Shown: positions 1 through 9,994, counted from the stretch's first letter. The stretch: 64,000 nucleotides of DNA from JANMCE01 sp031410595 (GCA_031410595.1 JANNZM010000001.1:1-64000); one strand, 5' to 3'. Notes: generated from the letters alone by a model not told the origin. Program-made: numbers and translations.

Positions 1-1
1 G

Positions 2-565
2 GTCGAAGGCGAACCGATCCTGCCGTTCTCGCAGCGGCAAGCTGCCGCGTTGATCGAAATGGCCCGTCGAGCGTTACAGAACGTTCCCAGCCCCGCGCGC
101 AGGTCGGTTGAGATGACGGTGTTGATCGATTTTCAGGACTACGTGAACGGTGGCGTCGCCAAGTATGCCGATGGCACGATGCTCGCGCCCGACCGAGTGA
201 AGCGACTCTTGTGTGACGCGAAACTCACGTTCGTCGTTCTGGGTGAGCAGGGCGAACCGCTGTGGATGTCCCGAACAGTCCGGTCAGCCACCCCCGCACA
301 ATGGCGTGCCCTGGTCGCTCGTGATCGGCACTGTGCGTTTCCCGGGTGCACCATGAAACCAATCTGGTGCACCGCCCACCACGTACTCGAGTACGACCGC
401 GATAACGGACCCACCGATATCGACAACATGGCCTTGCTCTGCGGCGGCCATCACAAGATCGTGCACAAACCGGGCTGGACCGCGAAAATGGACCCTGGCC
501 AGTATCTCGTCGTGACCGATCCCGACGGCCACCAACTACGCGGCCCACCCCGCACACACCTGTAG
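2..565 (+). CDS. DUF222/HNH endonuclease-type protein, 5'-truncated by the window edge
   Basis: The reading frame is open from base 2, so the gene begins outside the window; 187 C-terminal residues are visible. The end carries an HNH nuclease signature: Cys pair in HCAFPGC, then HH in CTAHHVLEY, then CGGHHKIVH, which is the zinc/HNH arrangement found at the C-terminus of DUF222 (13E12-type) proteins. In this family the N-terminal DUF222 part precedes the nuclease and is missing here only because of the edge. The cellular role of these proteins is not established; they occur in many copies in actinobacteria and are often regarded as mobile or selfish. Another, disrupted member lies at 54110-55565. 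Confident in family, not in function. Confidence 0.85.
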   Translation, partial: VEGEPILPFSQRQAAALIEMARRALQNVPSPARRSVEMTVLIDFQDYVNGGVAKYADGTMLAPDRVKRLLCDAKLTFVVLGEQGEPLWMSRTVRSATPAQWRALVARDRHCAFPGCTMKPIWCTAHHVLEYDRDNGPTDIDNMALLCGGHHKIVHKPGWTAKMDPGQYLVVTDPDGHQLRGPPRTHL

Positions 566-590
566 CCCTGCGGGCCAACCGAAACCGACA

Positions 591-612
591 AGCAGGCCCA
601 ACCGGGCCTGTT
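591..612. terminator. Bidirectional hairpin terminator between convergent genes
   Basis: CAGGCCC-AACC-GGGCCTG forms a perfect 7-bp stem with a 4-base loop, extendable by a G-T and an A-T pair, followed by TTT on the plus strand. It sits in the 59-bp gap between the HNH gene (plus) and the topoisomerase A gene (minus), so it can serve both transcripts. Confidence 0.65.
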
Positions 613-624
613 TGCCGCGCTCGG

Positions 625-3066
625 TTAGAGGACCTGGTTGAGGACCCCTTCGAAGCCGCGAATTTTGGCGGGGGCGGCGTCACGGGCGCCGGTGGCGACG
701 CCGAGGCCGAGGTTGATCTCGGTCCACTGATCTCCGACGCGGCCCATGGTCTCACCGGCAACACCGACGAGGCCGACGGGACCGTGCTTGCCGGTGATGA
801 CGGTGCACCGTACGCCGACACCGCCGCGGCGTTGTTGCGGGAGCAGGTCGGCCGTGAGTCGCTTCGCATTGCCGCTGGTGTGCACGATGACGAGATCGGT
901 GTCGTCGTGGGCGACCAGTGCGCCGATGACTTGATCCTTCGAAGCGAGCTTGATGCCACGCACGCCGGCTGCGGCGCGACCCATGAAACGGATGTCGAGA
1001 GCGAAACGGATCGACTGCCCGTTTCGGGTGACGATCAAAATGGGCGGCCCGACCGGGGGAGCGTCACTGAACAACTCATCAGAGGACGGCCCGGCAGCGG
1101 CCTCGCCCGTGACATCGACGGCCGCGACGACGGTACCGCCCGCATCGAGTTTGATGATAACGATGCCGCCGCGCCGATCGCCACCGACCAAGTCTTCGCC
1201 ACCGATGCGTTTGATGGACCCGTCCGAGGTGACCAGCAGGAGGTCGGCCGGAACCGTATCGTCTAGCCACCAGCCGACGATGTGATCGTTCGGTTCAAGG
1301 CCTGGCAGCACGTTGACCGCGGCGGTCGGTTTATCACCCGGAATGCTGGCGGCGAGTGCGCGGTAGAGCCGTCCGGCCGCTGTGATGGCCACAAGGTTCA
1401 TGGTTGTCATCGTGTCGAACTGGCGCACCACAACACCGCGGGGCTTGGCTTTGGATGACGCTTTGAACGACTGCAGATAGCCGTCGCCGGTGATGGTGAT
1501 GGTGACGGGTTCTTCAAGGACGAATGACGTCTTGGTCGGCTTCGGTGTTTCGACCGTGGTGATTTCGGTGACCCGCTCAACGTGGTTGAACTGATCGGCA
1601 ATGCCCTCCAGCTCAACTCCGACCTGCTTGCGCAAGGCAGTTGCTGAGCTCAAGAGGCGACTGAGGCGGGCGTGTTCCTTGTCGAGCTCGGTGGTCTCTT
1701 TGCGGAACTCGATGACGGCGTCTTCGGTGAGCTGACCAAGGTTGAGATCGAGCACGGCGTTGGCCTGATCGTCATCGATGTCGAAGGCCTGCATGAGCGC
1801 CGGGCGAGCGATGGCGCGAGTCTTCGAGGTGCGCACAATGCCGACGGCGCGATCGATGTCAAGAAAAACGGCAAGAAAACCACGCAGGCGATGCAGCCGC
1901 TCATCGATCTTCATCAGCCGGTTCTGGGAGCGAAGGGTGATGACTGCGACACGGTGGTTGATCCACTCACGAAGCAGCGTGCGCAGGTTGTAGAGGCGCA
2001 CGCGACCATCGGAGTCGATGAAGTGCATCTGGACCTTGTTGGTCACCTGCAGGTTCGTGTACTTCAACAATACCGGGATGACCTGCTCGGCGCTGATGCC
2101 GGTGGCGAGACCGATAGTGATGCGGGTGCGGCCATCGGACGACTCGTCATTGGGCGACACGATGCCGCCGATGTCGCCGCTATCGACGGCGTCGAGCAGC
2201 TTCTCCATGAACGTTTCGGCCGAGCCGGTTTTGGTGTCGTCGTACGGCAGCGACGTGACGACCAACTGCTGCTTGCCTCGGCCGAGCTCTTCTACTTCCC
2301 AACAGCCGCGCACGATCACTCGGCCAACCCCGGCACGATAGATGTCGACCAAGTCGGCGCCGTTCACCACAGTGCAAGGCGACGGGAAGGAAGGGCCGAT
2401 AATGTGCTCCATCAGCTCGTCGACCGAGGCCTTCGGGTTGGCGATGAGGTGCTGCGCCGCTGCGATTACTTCACGGGGATCATGCGGCGGAAGATACGAC
2501 GACAAGCCGACTGCGATGCCGTTCGAACCGTTCACCAAAGCGTTGGGAAACTCGGCTGGAAGTACGACGGGTTCTTGCGAGGATCCTTCGTAGTTCTCCA
2601 CCATCGGCACGGTGCCCTGCTCGATGTCACCCAGCAGCAGCATGCCTGCCCATCCCAGCCGGGTTTCGGTGTAACGAGCAGCGGCGGGGGAGAAGTCGGG
2701 CGAGCCGTAGTTGCCATGGAAGTCAAGCAGCGGCACCAGGTTGGCGAACGGTTGCGCCAGGCGCGCCAACGCATCGGCGATGGACGCATCACCATGCGGG
2801 TGGAACAGCGCCATGGTGTCACCCACCACGCGAGCTGTCTTCACAAAGGGACGATCAGGGAACAGACGCTGCTGGTGCATGTCCCACAGGATGCGGCGGT
2901 GCACCGGCTTCAAGCCGTCAGCGGCGCGCGGCACGGCGCGGTCGTCTATGACTTCTTTGGCGTAGTCGCCGTAATCGGCGTCGAGCGCTTCGGTGGCGTC
3001 GAGTTCAACGACGGTCTCGACAAAGTCGGCGGTGGCGACTGCCGCTGGTTTCTTACTTCGAGCCAT
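625..3066 (-). CDS. parC: Type IIA DNA topoisomerase subunit A (ParC/GyrA family)
   Basis: This 813-residue protein is the DNA-breaking and rejoining subunit of a gyrase/topoisomerase IV. It has the family hallmarks DGLKPVHRRIL near residue 50, FHPHGDASI, and AARYTETRL containing the catalytic tyrosine, followed by the tower/coiled-coil region and a C-terminal beta-pinwheel. A GyrA-box-like element QRRGGVG is seen in the pinwheel, but with Val at the place usually held by Arg/Lys, so supercoiling ability is uncertain. GGAG lies just upstream of ATG. The subunit B gene ends only 3 bp upstream, indicating one transcript B then A. No dnaA, dnaN or recF neighbours are seen, so I favour the second (ParC-type) set over the oriC gyrase, but naming is tentative. 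Confidence 0.88.
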   Translation of the reverse strand: MARSKKPAAVATADFVETVVELDATEALDADYGDYAKEVIDDRAVPRAADGLKPVHRRILWDMHQQRLFPDRPFVKTARVVGDTMALFHPHGDASIADALARLAQPFANLVPLLDFHGNYGSPDFSPAAARYTETRLGWAGMLLLGDIEQGTVPMVENYEGSSQEPVVLPAEFPNALVNGSNGIAVGLSSYLPPHDPREVIAAAQHLIANPKASVDELMEHIIGPSFPSPCTVVNGADLVDIYRAGVGRVIVRGCWEVEELGRGKQQLVVTSLPYDDTKTGSAETFMEKLLDAVDSGDIGGIVSPNDESSDGRTRITIGLATGISAEQVIPVLLKYTNLQVTNKVQMHFIDSDGRVRLYNLRTLLREWINHRVAVITLRSQNRLMKIDERLHRLRGFLAVFLDIDRAVGIVRTSKTRAIARPALMQAFDIDDDQANAVLDLNLGQLTEDAVIEFRKETTELDKEHARLSRLLSSATALRKQVGVELEGIADQFNHVERVTEITTVETPKPTKTSFVLEEPVTITITGDGYLQSFKASSKAKPRGVVVRQFDTMTTMNLVAITAAGRLYRALAASIPGDKPTAAVNVLPGLEPNDHIVGWWLDDTVPADLLLVTSDGSIKRIGGEDLVGGDRRGGIVIIKLDAGGTVVAAVDVTGEAAAGPSSDELFSDAPPVGPPILIVTRNGQSIRFALDIRFMGRAAAGVRGIKLASKDQVIGALVAHDDTDLVIVHTSGNAKRLTADLLPQQRRGGVGVRCTVITGKHGPVGLVGVAGETMGRVGDQWTEINLGLGVATGARDAAPAKIRGFEGVLNQVL

Positions 3067-3069
3067 TAC

Positions 3070-5070
3070 TCACTCCTCAATGCCAAGGGAATGGCCGGTA
3101 CGGTCGAGGAACCACGCCTTGCGGGCCTCTGATTTCGGGCCGAACAATCGGTCGGCCAACTGGGCTAACAACAGCGGTTCAGACACGGTGATACGCCCGA
3201 CGGTACGGCCCGAACCAATCACCAGCCGCAGCTCCTGGTGGTCCATTTCTCCGAGTCCCTTCATACGGCCAACATGGCCGCGGTGCGTCGGGTTCTCGGC
3301 TCGGAATGCGGCCAGGGCAAGATCGTCGGCGAAGTAGATCCGCTCACCGCGCAGCACCGTCGACCATAGCGGTGGCATGGCGTAGAGCACACGGCCCGAC
3401 TCGATTAGGCCGGGCATCCATCGGTAGAAGAAGACGGTCAGAAGCGTGCGAATGTGCTGGCCGTCTTTGTCGGCATCGGCCGTGATAAGCAGGTTCTGAT
3501 AGCGCAGTCTGTCGAGGTCGTAATCCTCCCCGATACCGCACCCGAGCGTGAGGATAAGGTCGGCGAGCGTGCCCGACTTCACGACCCGTTCCAGCGTTTC
3601 GTCGTAGGAGTTGAGCGGCTTGCCTCGCAACGGAAGGATCGCTTGGAAAGAAGGGTCACGGGCGTCGATGGCGGTGCCGCCGGCGGAGTCTCCTTCGACC
3701 AGAAGTAATTCGGTGGGGCGGTCGGTTTTGCGGGTGCAGTCGCGCAGTTTGGCCGGGAGGCCGCCGCGTGATTTCGAGCCCTTCGACAGCAAGGCTTTGG
3801 CCGCCAACTGATCGGCGTTCGATTTGGTTCGGGCGCGCATGACAGCGATAGCGCCGTCACCCACCCGCTTGGCCTCGCCCGGGTTTTCTTCCAACCACTT
3901 TGCCATCTGACTCAGCACAACCGAACGGGTGCGGCCGGTCGCTTCCGGGTTCATCAGCTTGCCCTTGCTGTTGCCCGCAAAGGCCGGTTCGGGGATCATG
4001 ATCGACACGACAGCGATGGCACCGGCGAAAATGTCCTTGGTGGTTGGTGGCACTTCCTTTTCTTTCAGAATGCCGCGGTCAACGATGTAGTTCTGAAGCG
4101 CCTCGGTAACGGCGGCCCGAAAGCCGGTGATGTGTGTGCCGCCCTCGGGGTTGGCCACTCCATTGGCGTAGCCGAGCGTGGTATCCCGGCCATCAACGGT
4201 CCACGCAACGGCCGTGTGCACCGTGGTTTCCTTTTTTGTGCCGGCCTCGGCCACACCGGCGAAGCCGAGTACCGGTGAGATGAGATCGGACTCGCTCGTC
4301 AGCTCGCTAACCAGGTCGGCGACGCCGCCCTTCGAGCACCACTCGGTGACCTTCGGATCTTTCGGGTCGCGTTGGTCACGCAGCTCAAACGTCAGGCCGG
4401 GATGCACGAATGACTTGTGACGGAGACGCTCGGCGATCAACCGGGTAGACCACTGTGGCGACGTAAACGACTCACCGTGCTCATCACGAAACAGGCGAAG
4501 GTCGGGCCAGAACGTGATGGTCGTACCGGTCGTACCGCGTGGCGAGGGGCCAGGATCCCGCATCGCGCCGTCGGGCACTCCCGGAATCTCCTCGCCTTTC
4601 TTATCCTTCAGCAGCCGGAAGGTGAGCTCGTAGCGACGGCCATTTCGCCACACTTCGGCGTCGAGGCGGGTGGAGAGGCCAGTCACAACTGATGCGCCCA
4701 CACCGTGCAAACCGCCCGACACCTTGTAGGAATCCGAATCGAACTTGCCCCCGGCGTTGGTCTCGGTGAGTACCACCTCAAGCGCGGAGCGGCCCTTGTG
4801 CACGCCTTCCTTGAAGGCGTCAACGGGGATACCTCGGCCGAAATCCTGCACGCTAACGGAGCCGTCCTTGTGCAACGTGACGATGATGCGATCACCGTTG
4901 CCGGCCATGGCCTCGTCGACCGAGTTGTCGACGATTTCCCAGATCAGATGGTGTAACCCACCGACTCCGATACCAGCGGAACCGAGATACATGAGTGGCC
5001 GATGGCGCACGTGCGCCAGGCCGGTAAGAGCCTGAATGGAGTCAGCGTTATAGGTGGACAGCTTGGTCAT
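3070..5070 (-). CDS. parE: Type IIA DNA topoisomerase subunit B (ParE/GyrB family)
   Basis: This 666-residue protein is the ATPase subunit partnering the gene downstream. The GHKL ATPase fold is clear: EIVDNSVDEAMAG, DFGRGIPVD, and GGLHGVGASVV. The middle has the transducer domain, and the TOPRIM domain follows with LLVEGDSAGG and the acidic TADADKDGQHI motif. The protein ends soon after the usual C-terminal region without the large insertion of proteobacterial GyrB. The ATG start at 5070 fits the family N-terminus (YNADSIQALTGL). Genes B and A are separated by 3 bp, so translation is probably coupled. Confidence 0.9.
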   Translation of the reverse strand: MTKLSTYNADSIQALTGLAHVRHRPLMYLGSAGIGVGGLHHLIWEIVDNSVDEAMAGNGDRIIVTLHKDGSVSVQDFGRGIPVDAFKEGVHKGRSALEVVLTETNAGGKFDSDSYKVSGGLHGVGASVVTGLSTRLDAEVWRNGRRYELTFRLLKDKKGEEIPGVPDGAMRDPGPSPRGTTGTTITFWPDLRLFRDEHGESFTSPQWSTRLIAERLRHKSFVHPGLTFELRDQRDPKDPKVTEWCSKGGVADLVSELTSESDLISPVLGFAGVAEAGTKKETTVHTAVAWTVDGRDTTLGYANGVANPEGGTHITGFRAAVTEALQNYIVDRGILKEKEVPPTTKDIFAGAIAVVSIMIPEPAFAGNSKGKLMNPEATGRTRSVVLSQMAKWLEENPGEAKRVGDGAIAVMRARTKSNADQLAAKALLSKGSKSRGGLPAKLRDCTRKTDRPTELLLVEGDSAGGTAIDARDPSFQAILPLRGKPLNSYDETLERVVKSGTLADLILTLGCGIGEDYDLDRLRYQNLLITADADKDGQHIRTLLTVFFYRWMPGLIESGRVLYAMPPLWSTVLRGERIYFADDLALAAFRAENPTHRGHVGRMKGLGEMDHQELRLVIGSGRTVGRITVSEPLLLAQLADRLFGPKSEARKAWFLDRTGHSLGIEE

Positions 5071-5302
5071 CGAGCAGCATCAGTTTCGATCGGTAGGCGA
5101 ACAGACGTTCTATCATTCGTTTCGCCGGTGTGTGGGGAAGCGCCTGCGGATAGAGCGCAACTCATTGTGTCCGATGCGACGAGGTCGCGTGGGGAACCCT
5201 GCGGATTCTCGCAAGCGGCCGATCGGCGAACGTGCCCGAAGACACAGCCCGAGACCGGATTCGAACCCCTGTTTGAGACGGTCTGGCTGCTAGAAACGGC
5301 TG

Positions 5303-6478
5303 GTGAGCACAGCGGTCGCCGAAACCGAGAGGACGACGTTTCGTTGGGACCGGGTGACCGTGGCCAGCGCGCTCGCCTATTGCGTGTTGGCGGTTGCGGT
5401 CAGTGTGGGCGTAGTGCTGGGCGAGCTGCGTCAGCAGTTCCATATGAGCGGCACCGTCACCGCGCTGCATGGCTCGACGTTCGGCGTTGGCATGCTGGTG
5501 GCCGGATCATTCGGGAATCAGGTGGTTGCACGCGTTGGTCGAGCCAGGGTGTTCTGGGGTGCGTGCATTGGTGTGATCATTGGTGTCGGCATTTTCTGCC
5601 TCGGTCAGGTTGTGGCTGTCACCTTGCTCGGCGCCGTGGTGAGCGGGTTTTCGGCAGCCGCGATCGTGATGGTGCAGCCCGGCCTTCTCGCTGATCACCA
5701 TGGTGAGAATCGTTCGGCCGCGTTCGCTGCTACCAACGCGTATCCGCCGCTCTGCGGGATGACCTTGGCCCTTGTGATTGGCGCCACCATCAGCGCCCAC
5801 GGGTCGTGGCGTGTGACGTTCGTACTCTTCGCTCTCGCGCTGCTCTCGGTACTGCTCGTTGTCGGCCGTGGCGCCAGTATCCCTCCCGCCGTGCTGCATC
5901 ACGTCGAGCCTGCCTGGCGTTTGTTCAGCGACCGCGCCGTGAGACGTGCGTGGCGCGACGTGGCGATGGCCGTCATGGTGGACTTCCCGATCGGTGTCTG
6001 GGCAACGGTGTATCTGAAGGAGGTCGGCCATTCCAGTGCAGGACTGGCCCCAATCCTCGGCTCTGTGTTCGGTCTTTCGCTGTTCGTCTCACGCCTGCTC
6101 ATCCCCAGGATTGCGCCGCTGGTGGGTCCGGCTCTGCGCGAGTGGTGTTTGGCCGCCACCGGGCTTGGTGCACTGCTGTTGTGGGTAGTGCCGTCACTCG
6201 CCGGAAAGGTTGCGGTACTGGCCATCCTTGGGCTGACGGCCGGGCCGGTCTATACCGCCAGCGTTGATCGTCTGTATGCTGCGGCGCCCAATGCGGATAC
6301 CAGCAGTCTCGGCGCACTCGCATCGCTGGCGTCGGGAACGGCCGTCACCACGTCACCCCTTGCCCTCGGCGTCATTGCCGACATCGTCGGGCTGCGCTTG
6401 GCAATTCTTATCGTGCCCGTCATTGCGGCCGCTGCGCTGTTGATCGGACAAGTCCGACCGGTGTCGCCGGACCCTTGA
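5303..6478 (+). CDS. MFS transporter
   Basis: A 391-residue hydrophobic protein with about 12 predicted membrane segments and the MFS pattern: a first helix after a short polar N-terminus, a basic loop (VARVGRAR) between helices 2 and 3, and a second half beginning near residue 215. The start is GTG. Substrate cannot be told from the sequence. It runs directly into a second MFS gene with a 4-bp stop/start overlap (TTGA), so the two are probably translationally coupled and may have arisen by tandem duplication, though their N-termini differ clearly. Confidence 0.85.
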   Translation: MSTAVAETERTTFRWDRVTVASALAYCVLAVAVSVGVVLGELRQQFHMSGTVTALHGSTFGVGMLVAGSFGNQVVARVGRARVFWGACIGVIIGVGIFCLGQVVAVTLLGAVVSGFSAAAIVMVQPGLLADHHGENRSAAFAATNAYPPLCGMTLALVIGATISAHGSWRVTFVLFALALLSVLLVVGRGASIPPAVLHHVEPAWRLFSDRAVRRAWRDVAMAVMVDFPIGVWATVYLKEVGHSSAGLAPILGSVFGLSLFVSRLLIPRIAPLVGPALREWCLAATGLGALLLWVVPSLAGKVAVLAILGLTAGPVYTASVDRLYAAAPNADTSSLGALASLASGTAVTTSPLALGVIADIVGLRLAILIVPVIAAAALLIGQVRPVSPDP

Positions 6479-7728
6479 CGTGGCAGCCGCCACAACAGGT
6501 GTGGCAACCTCGAAACATGCATGCGGACGGGCGGATAGTCACGCGTCCATTCGTGATGGGTTTCCTGTTGACGTTCTTCATGTACTTCGCCGTCGGCGCG
6601 GCCATTCCACTGCTACCGAGACTGGTCACCAACGGCCTTGGCGGTAACCGCGGTGACATCGGCCTGCTGGCCGCTGCGTTCTCGCTCGCCGCGGTGTTGT
6701 GTCGACCATTGCTCTCACTGGTGTCTCGCCGTGGGGCTCGCGCCCTCGCCATTGTGGGCGGCCTTCTGGCGGTGGCCGGCTACGGCCTCATGTGGCGGGT
6801 GTCGAGCCTGGCCGTGCTCACCGTCTCTCGCGTACTCGCTGCTATTGGGGAAGCGTTGGTGTGGACGGCGTTTAGCACACTGTCGACGGTGATGGCTCCC
6901 GATCATCGTCAGGCCGAGGCGGTCTCGCTGGCATCAGTTGCGTTGTTCCTCGGGCTGGGCCTCGGGCCACTCGCTACGGAAGGCCTGTCACGGTCAGGTC
7001 ATTTCGCCACTGCCGCAATTGTGCCGATGGCGTCATCGGTGTTGTGCGTGGTGGTCGGGCTGTGTATACGACGCGAGTGGGTGCCACCATTGGCCGACAT
7101 GAGTGGTCGGCTGCGGGCCAAGGAGATCTTCCACCCCGCCGCGCTTCTGCCGGGTCTGTCGCTCGGCTTGATCGTGCTGGGTTGGAGTGCATGGAACAAC
7201 TACGTCGCGTTGCGCGCCGATGAGATCGGCATGAGCAACGCCGCCATCTTGTTCACGGTCTACAGCGGAATCTCGCTCGGCATCCGTCTGGTCGGCGCGA
7301 AGTTGCCCGACCGGCTCGGTCTTCGGCGTTGCGCGTCGGGCGCCGCGGTGCTTGTCACGGTGAGCCTGCTGGTTCTGGGTTGGGCCACGACGGCCGCCGG
7401 TCTCATCGTGGGCGCAATCGTGATGGCGCTCGGTATTGCCTTCATGTTTCCGTCGCTGTCGGCATTGGCGCTGCGCCTGATGCAGGACCCCGCCGATCGG
7501 GCTCCGCTCATGTCAAGCTTCGGCATGTTTTTCGAAGTCGGTGCTGGCGTTGGAGGCTTCGTAATTGCGCCCGTGGCCCGTAGTGCCGGCCTCTCCTCGG
7601 CGTTCACCGTCGCCGCTGGTGGTCCGTTGCTGGGCTTCGTTTTGCTGCAGGTCTATCGCCATCGTTTCCCGGCCGAAGGTCGTCGTTTGCGCACGCCGCC
7701 AGTGAGCGATCTCGCTGCACGAAATTGA
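6475..7728 (+). CDS. MFS transporter (second of a tandem pair)
   Basis: Up to 417 residues with roughly 12 membrane segments and MFS loop motifs (SLVSRRGARAL between helices 2 and 3). The frame can start at TTG 6475, overlapping the preceding stop, but the first 14 residues are polar and Trp/Gln-rich; an in-frame ATG at 6517 just before HADGRIVTRPF is an equally good start and gives 403 residues. No clear ribosome-binding site decides it. It is likely co-transcribed with the MFS gene upstream. The substrate is unknown. Confidence 0.83.
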   Translation: MTWQPPQQVWQPRNMHADGRIVTRPFVMGFLLTFFMYFAVGAAIPLLPRLVTNGLGGNRGDIGLLAAAFSLAAVLCRPLLSLVSRRGARALAIVGGLLAVAGYGLMWRVSSLAVLTVSRVLAAIGEALVWTAFSTLSTVMAPDHRQAEAVSLASVALFLGLGLGPLATEGLSRSGHFATAAIVPMASSVLCVVVGLCIRREWVPPLADMSGRLRAKEIFHPAALLPGLSLGLIVLGWSAWNNYVALRADEIGMSNAAILFTVYSGISLGIRLVGAKLPDRLGLRRCASGAAVLVTVSLLVLGWATTAAGLIVGAIVMALGIAFMFPSLSALALRLMQDPADRAPLMSSFGMFFEVGAGVGGFVIAPVARSAGLSSAFTVAAGGPLLGFVLLQVYRHRFPAEGRRLRTPPVSDLAARN

Positions 7729-7805
7729 TTGCCAGATCGTTCGGCCAGCGTCAGTGAAAGCGCTACAGTCCCGACGGTCTTATTGCTGCTTTGGAGGATT
7801 TTGTC

Positions 7806-9947
7806 GTGCGTATGTCTCGGAAGCTGGCAATTCTGCTGGTGATTGCTGCTGCAGCTGTTTTTCCCCACGCTAGTCAGCGAGCAACGGCTGCTGCTCGTCC
7901 GGGCGTGAGTGCCGAGCGGGTGTATGAACTCGATATCGCAGGGTATGCGCCAACGTTGGGCGGCACGCCCGACGCGGTCGTACTGAACGTCACCGCTACT
8001 CGTACCCGCAAGCCAGGCTTTGTCACCGTGTTCCCGTGCGGAACTAATCGCCCGGTGGCGTCCAACCTCAACTTCACCACGGCGAACACGGTGCCAAACC
8101 TCGTCGTGTCGAAGGTCGGATTGAGCGGCAAGGTCTGTGTGTACGCTTCTCAGGCCCTCGATTTGGTGATCGATATCGATGGCTGGTTCCCGAGCGGCAG
8201 CGGCTTTCGCGCAATCACCCCTGACCGTTTCCTCGACACGCGGGGCGGCCAGAAAGTGGCGGCCGGTATGCCCACCACACTCGCGTTGCGTGGTGTGCGT
8301 TCTGTACCGACATCGGCCTCGGCGGCGTTGCTGAACGTCACGGTGACGGACGCGGTCGCCGCTGGATTTGTCACCGTGTACGCGTGCGATCAAGCGGTGC
8401 CCGTCGCGTCGAACCTCAACTTCGTGGCTGGCCAAACTGTGCCGAACGCCGTGGTTGCGCCGTTGGCGGCCAACGGTTCGGCGTGCCTGGTGTCCAGCGT
8501 CGACGCCCATCTCATCGTCGATGTCGACGGCGCCTTCGCCGGGGGAGTTGGCGACTTTGCCCCTCGGTCGCCGATCCGACTGCTCGACACGCGCAACACG
8601 GGCACGCCCGCAGCCGATCAGATCGTCGAGGTCTCCGTGACGTCTGTCGTCGGCAATGCCGTGGCGGTCGTCGTCAACGTCACCGCCACCAACCCGACTG
8701 CAGCCGGATTCGTCACCGTGTTCCCGTGCGGAGACGCGGTGCCGACCGCGTCGAACCTCAACATGGTCGCCGGGCAGACGGTGCCAAACCTGGTGTTCGC
8801 CCGAGTCGGCTCCGGCGGTCGCATCTGTCTGACATCGAGCGCCGCCACTGACCTGCTCGTCGACGTGGTGGGCGGCTTTCCAGCCGGTTCCACCTATCGC
8901 AGCGTGCGTCCGCTTCGCCTCCTTGATACGCGCAGCCTGCCGGTACCGAGCCCTGCTGGTGTTATGCCTTTGCCCGACATGCCACCGGGTGGCGTGTTCG
9001 ACGGGAACCGGCCGCCGCAACTTGTGCTGCTGTCGTTCGATGGTGCCGGAAACCCCACGCAGCTTGATCGGTGGCGAGCGGTGGCGGCTAAAGCTCCCGC
9101 TCGATTCACGTTCTTTCTCTCGTCGGCCTATCTGCTCTCGCAGCTGACCAAGCTCAACTATCAGCCGCCCCGTGCGAAGGCCGGTTCGTCGGCAATCGGC
9201 TTCGCGCCGGTGCCCGACGGCCAGAGTGGTGCGCAGTGGATTCCTGCGCTGGTCGACAGACTGCACACGGTGGAAGAGGAAGGTCACGAGATTGGCACGC
9301 ACTTCGTCGGTCACTTTTGCGGTCCGACCGGCGTAAACACTTGGAACGCCGATGACTGGCGCGCCGAACTTGACCAGGTGGACAAGCTTGCTGACAACGC
9401 TGGCCCCAACAACGGTGCCGCAGCTATACAAAGCCCGCATCGCAACGGCATCGTCGGTAGCCGAACGCCCTGCCTCGACGGCAAGTTTGATCAGCTCTAC
9501 CCGGTGGTGGTGGAGCGCGGCTTTCGCTACGACGCCAGCGCGGTGCGGTACGAAGGTGAATGGCCGAAGGCCACGGCTAGCAACCTCTGGCAATTCGGTG
9601 CGCCGACCATCCCGATAGCGGGCAAACAATTGTTGGCTGGCGACTACACCATCTGGAAGAACCTGACCGGTACCTATACCGAGCTTCGCCAGCAGGTTCG
9701 TGACGGTTACCTGGCCTATTTCGATCGCCGCTACTACGGCAACCGCGCGCCGGTTGAGCTCGCTGGCCACACCAAGCAACTGGCCGACGGGGCCTTCCTT
9801 GACGCCATGGGTGACGTGGCAATCGAAATCTGCGGCAGGCCCGAGGTGCAGTGCGTCACCTACGAAGAGGCCGTGGCCTGGCTCGACCAACACGCCGGTG
9901 ACATCGCCGCGTTCGAGCGTGGTGCATTCACCAAGAAGACCCGCTAA
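7806..9947 (+). CDS. Secreted repeat protein with C-terminal polysaccharide-deacetylase-like domain
   Basis: GTG 7806 is chosen because GGAGG (7793-7797) lies 8 bases upstream; the product is 713 residues. It begins with a signal peptide (KLAILLVIAAAAV... ending near Ala-Ala-Ala-Arg). Three repeats of about 110 residues follow, each running LNVTAT... GFVTVFPCG... SNLNF... VPN... a second Cys ... D-G-W/A-F ... LLDTR, a pattern typical of cell-surface beta-repeat modules in Acidimicrobiia and relatives. From about residue 400 a deacetylase-like fold follows (LVLLSFDGAGN, GHEIGTHFVGHFCG with paired His). The paired cysteines in each repeat may form disulphides. Probable role: surface-attached glycan or peptidoglycan modification; the exact substrate is not known. 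Confidence 0.8.
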   Translation: MRMSRKLAILLVIAAAAVFPHASQRATAAARPGVSAERVYELDIAGYAPTLGGTPDAVVLNVTATRTRKPGFVTVFPCGTNRPVASNLNFTTANTVPNLVVSKVGLSGKVCVYASQALDLVIDIDGWFPSGSGFRAITPDRFLDTRGGQKVAAGMPTTLALRGVRSVPTSASAALLNVTVTDAVAAGFVTVYACDQAVPVASNLNFVAGQTVPNAVVAPLAANGSACLVSSVDAHLIVDVDGAFAGGVGDFAPRSPIRLLDTRNTGTPAADQIVEVSVTSVVGNAVAVVVNVTATNPTAAGFVTVFPCGDAVPTASNLNMVAGQTVPNLVFARVGSGGRICLTSSAATDLLVDVVGGFPAGSTYRSVRPLRLLDTRSLPVPSPAGVMPLPDMPPGGVFDGNRPPQLVLLSFDGAGNPTQLDRWRAVAAKAPARFTFFLSSAYLLSQLTKLNYQPPRAKAGSSAIGFAPVPDGQSGAQWIPALVDRLHTVEEEGHEIGTHFVGHFCGPTGVNTWNADDWRAELDQVDKLADNAGPNNGAAAIQSPHRNGIVGSRTPCLDGKFDQLYPVVVERGFRYDASAVRYEGEWPKATASNLWQFGAPTIPIAGKQLLAGDYTIWKNLTGTYTELRQQVRDGYLAYFDRRYYGNRAPVELAGHTKQLADGAFLDAMGDVAIEICGRPEVQCVTYEEAVAWLDQHAGDIAAFERGAFTKKTR

Positions 9948-9994
9948 CAAGGGCTTTTCCCAACCTTGTAACACCTCGCTGTCACAGTGACGGT

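Noticed and set aside
5245..5300. tRNA-like stretch on the minus strand (GGTTCGAATCC-like T-loop, TCA nearby), considered as tRNA-Sec because selD needs one
   Set aside because: The T-stem does not pair (AGGGG against CCGGT), there is no U33 before TCA, and no acceptor stem can be formed.
7653..9974. Long minus-strand open frame of 773 codons over the secreted repeat protein
   Set aside because: It is antisense to a gene with signal peptide, repeats and a good ribosome-binding site; its product is Arg/His/Gly-rich without any family pattern.
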